The position numbers were made by a program, and so were the translations under genes. The notes under the pieces were generated by a model that was not told the origin of the DNA, did no database searches, and worked only from the letters and a program-made list of their open reading frames with translations. Below, in pieces: positions 6,275-6,642 of a stretch of 6,642 nucleotides of DNA (position 1 is the first letter of the stretch; every line of letters begins with the position of its first letter). The DNA is taken from contig DADN01000299.1 in assembly GCA_002509665.1 (NCBI GenBank), forward strand, positions 21,276 to 27,917, in the 5' to 3' direction. Origin of the DNA: Methanobacterium sp. UBA8. Its GTDB lineage: Archaea > Methanobacteriota > Methanobacteria > Methanobacteriales > Methanobacteriaceae.

Positions 6275-6642
6275 TTAACCTCTTCTACTATACATCCAGT
6301 AACCGACACCTACTACGATAAGTAGAATGATCACGCCAAGTATAAGCCCTGTGTTGTTTGTTTGCCCTTGAGAAGCTTGATTGGTTGTATTTGTCGGATT
6401 AACAGCGTTAGTTGCATTGTTTGATGTTGATTGGTTTTTGTTACCTGTGGATACAGGATCTAAAATTGCTTTTAGAACATTACCATTTTCTGAATCTATA
6501 TAGATTCTTCCAACGTTTTTTCCATTTTTATCATTGACTTGCACGACCCATGAAGAATTATAGCCTGCAATCCAATCATATCTACCAGGTCCACCAAAAT
6601 CAGGGCTGTCTCCTTTGGCTTCGCTTTGAGGTATCCATTTTA
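6275..6642 (-). CDS. PepSY-like anchored protein, partial (N-terminus beyond window)
   Basis: The last 121 residues of a second PepSY-like protein are visible. The minus-strand frame is open from its TAA (6277-6275) to the final base, so the gene continues outside the window. The GTG at 6544 lies inside the domain and is not a start. The first visible residues KWIP align with KWIP of the neighbouring paralogue. They are followed by RYDWIAGYNSSWVVQVNDKN (where the neighbour has RYE and VWMIQINDKN), then IYIDSENGNVLKA, a Thr/Asn/Gln-rich linker, one membrane helix and a tail ending in YSRRG. Signal peptide, start and promoter cannot be seen. Expected role and location are as for the paralogue: anchored outside the cell, function unknown. 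The strong protein similarity and shared DNA such as CCATTTTTATCATTGA point to tandem duplication. Confidence 0.72.
   Translation of the reverse strand, partial: KWIPQSEAKGDSPDFGGPGRYDWIAGYNSSWVVQVNDKNGKNVGRIYIDSENGNVLKAILDPVSTGNKNQSTSNNATNAVNPTNTTNQASQGQTNNTGLILGVIILLIVVGVGYWMYSRRG

Noticed and set aside
6275..6544. A short 89-residue gene starting at GTG 6544
   Set aside because: The same frame is open upstream to the window end, and the upstream residues (KWIP, RYDW) align with the neighbouring paralogue, so 6544 is internal to a longer gene.
1..6642. A defence island, mobile element or CRISPR array
   Set aside because: No nuclease, integrase, transposase, regularly spaced repeat or terminal repeat could be found. 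The genes look like ordinary core metabolism and envelope functions.

Overview
The window looks like chromosomal DNA of a mesophilic, AT-rich methanogenic archaeon, most likely Methanobacteriales (a Methanobacterium-like genome). The reasons are a methanogen-specific marker protein (methanogenesis marker 11), an archaeal-type UbiD decarboxylase of about 427 residues, a tandem-duplicated PurE, TATA-type promoters, GGTG-type ribosome binding sites and U-rich terminators. I see no insertion sequence, CRISPR array, phage gene, tRNA or rRNA, and base composition does not change in an obvious way along the window.

Layout. (1) Positions 5-937, plus strand: methanogenesis marker protein 11, a TiaS-like protein of unknown function. 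(2) Positions 966-2678, minus strand, convergent with the first: a membrane glycosyltransferase. Its catalytic half has the motif order of glucosyl-3-phosphoglycerate synthase (GpgS) and is followed by three membrane segments and a beta-rich domain of about 225 residues. A perfect 11-bp hairpin lies between the two convergent genes and spans the glycosyltransferase stop codon. (3) Positions 2679-2838: a divergent promoter region with a palindromic TATA element and an inverted repeat ahead of purE. (4) Positions 2839-5322, plus strand, probably one operon: a double-domain PurE whose second half has lost the catalytic histidine, a 43-residue Cys-containing membrane mini-protein, and a UbiD-family decarboxylase that is probably the anhydromevalonate phosphate decarboxylase of the archaeal mevalonate pathway. 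(5) Positions 5323-5377: a convergent terminator region. (6) Positions 5365-6642, minus strand: two tandem paralogues of a secreted, C-terminally anchored PepSY-like protein. The second is cut by the window end, and its frame stays open to the last base, so the GTG at 6544 is not its start. They are separated by 334 bp without a convincing gene.

How the genes relate: the PurE and UbiD enzymes both do carboxylation or decarboxylation chemistry, in purine synthesis and probably isoprenoid (membrane lipid) synthesis respectively. The glycosyltransferase and the PepSY-like pair look like envelope functions. I do not see a defence system or other multi-gene novel system. The most unusual items are the architecture of the glycosyltransferase (AbrB-like repeats in a probable ectodomain), the half-dead PurE duplication, the unannotated mini-protein, and the tandem PepSY-like pair with tripartite C-termini.
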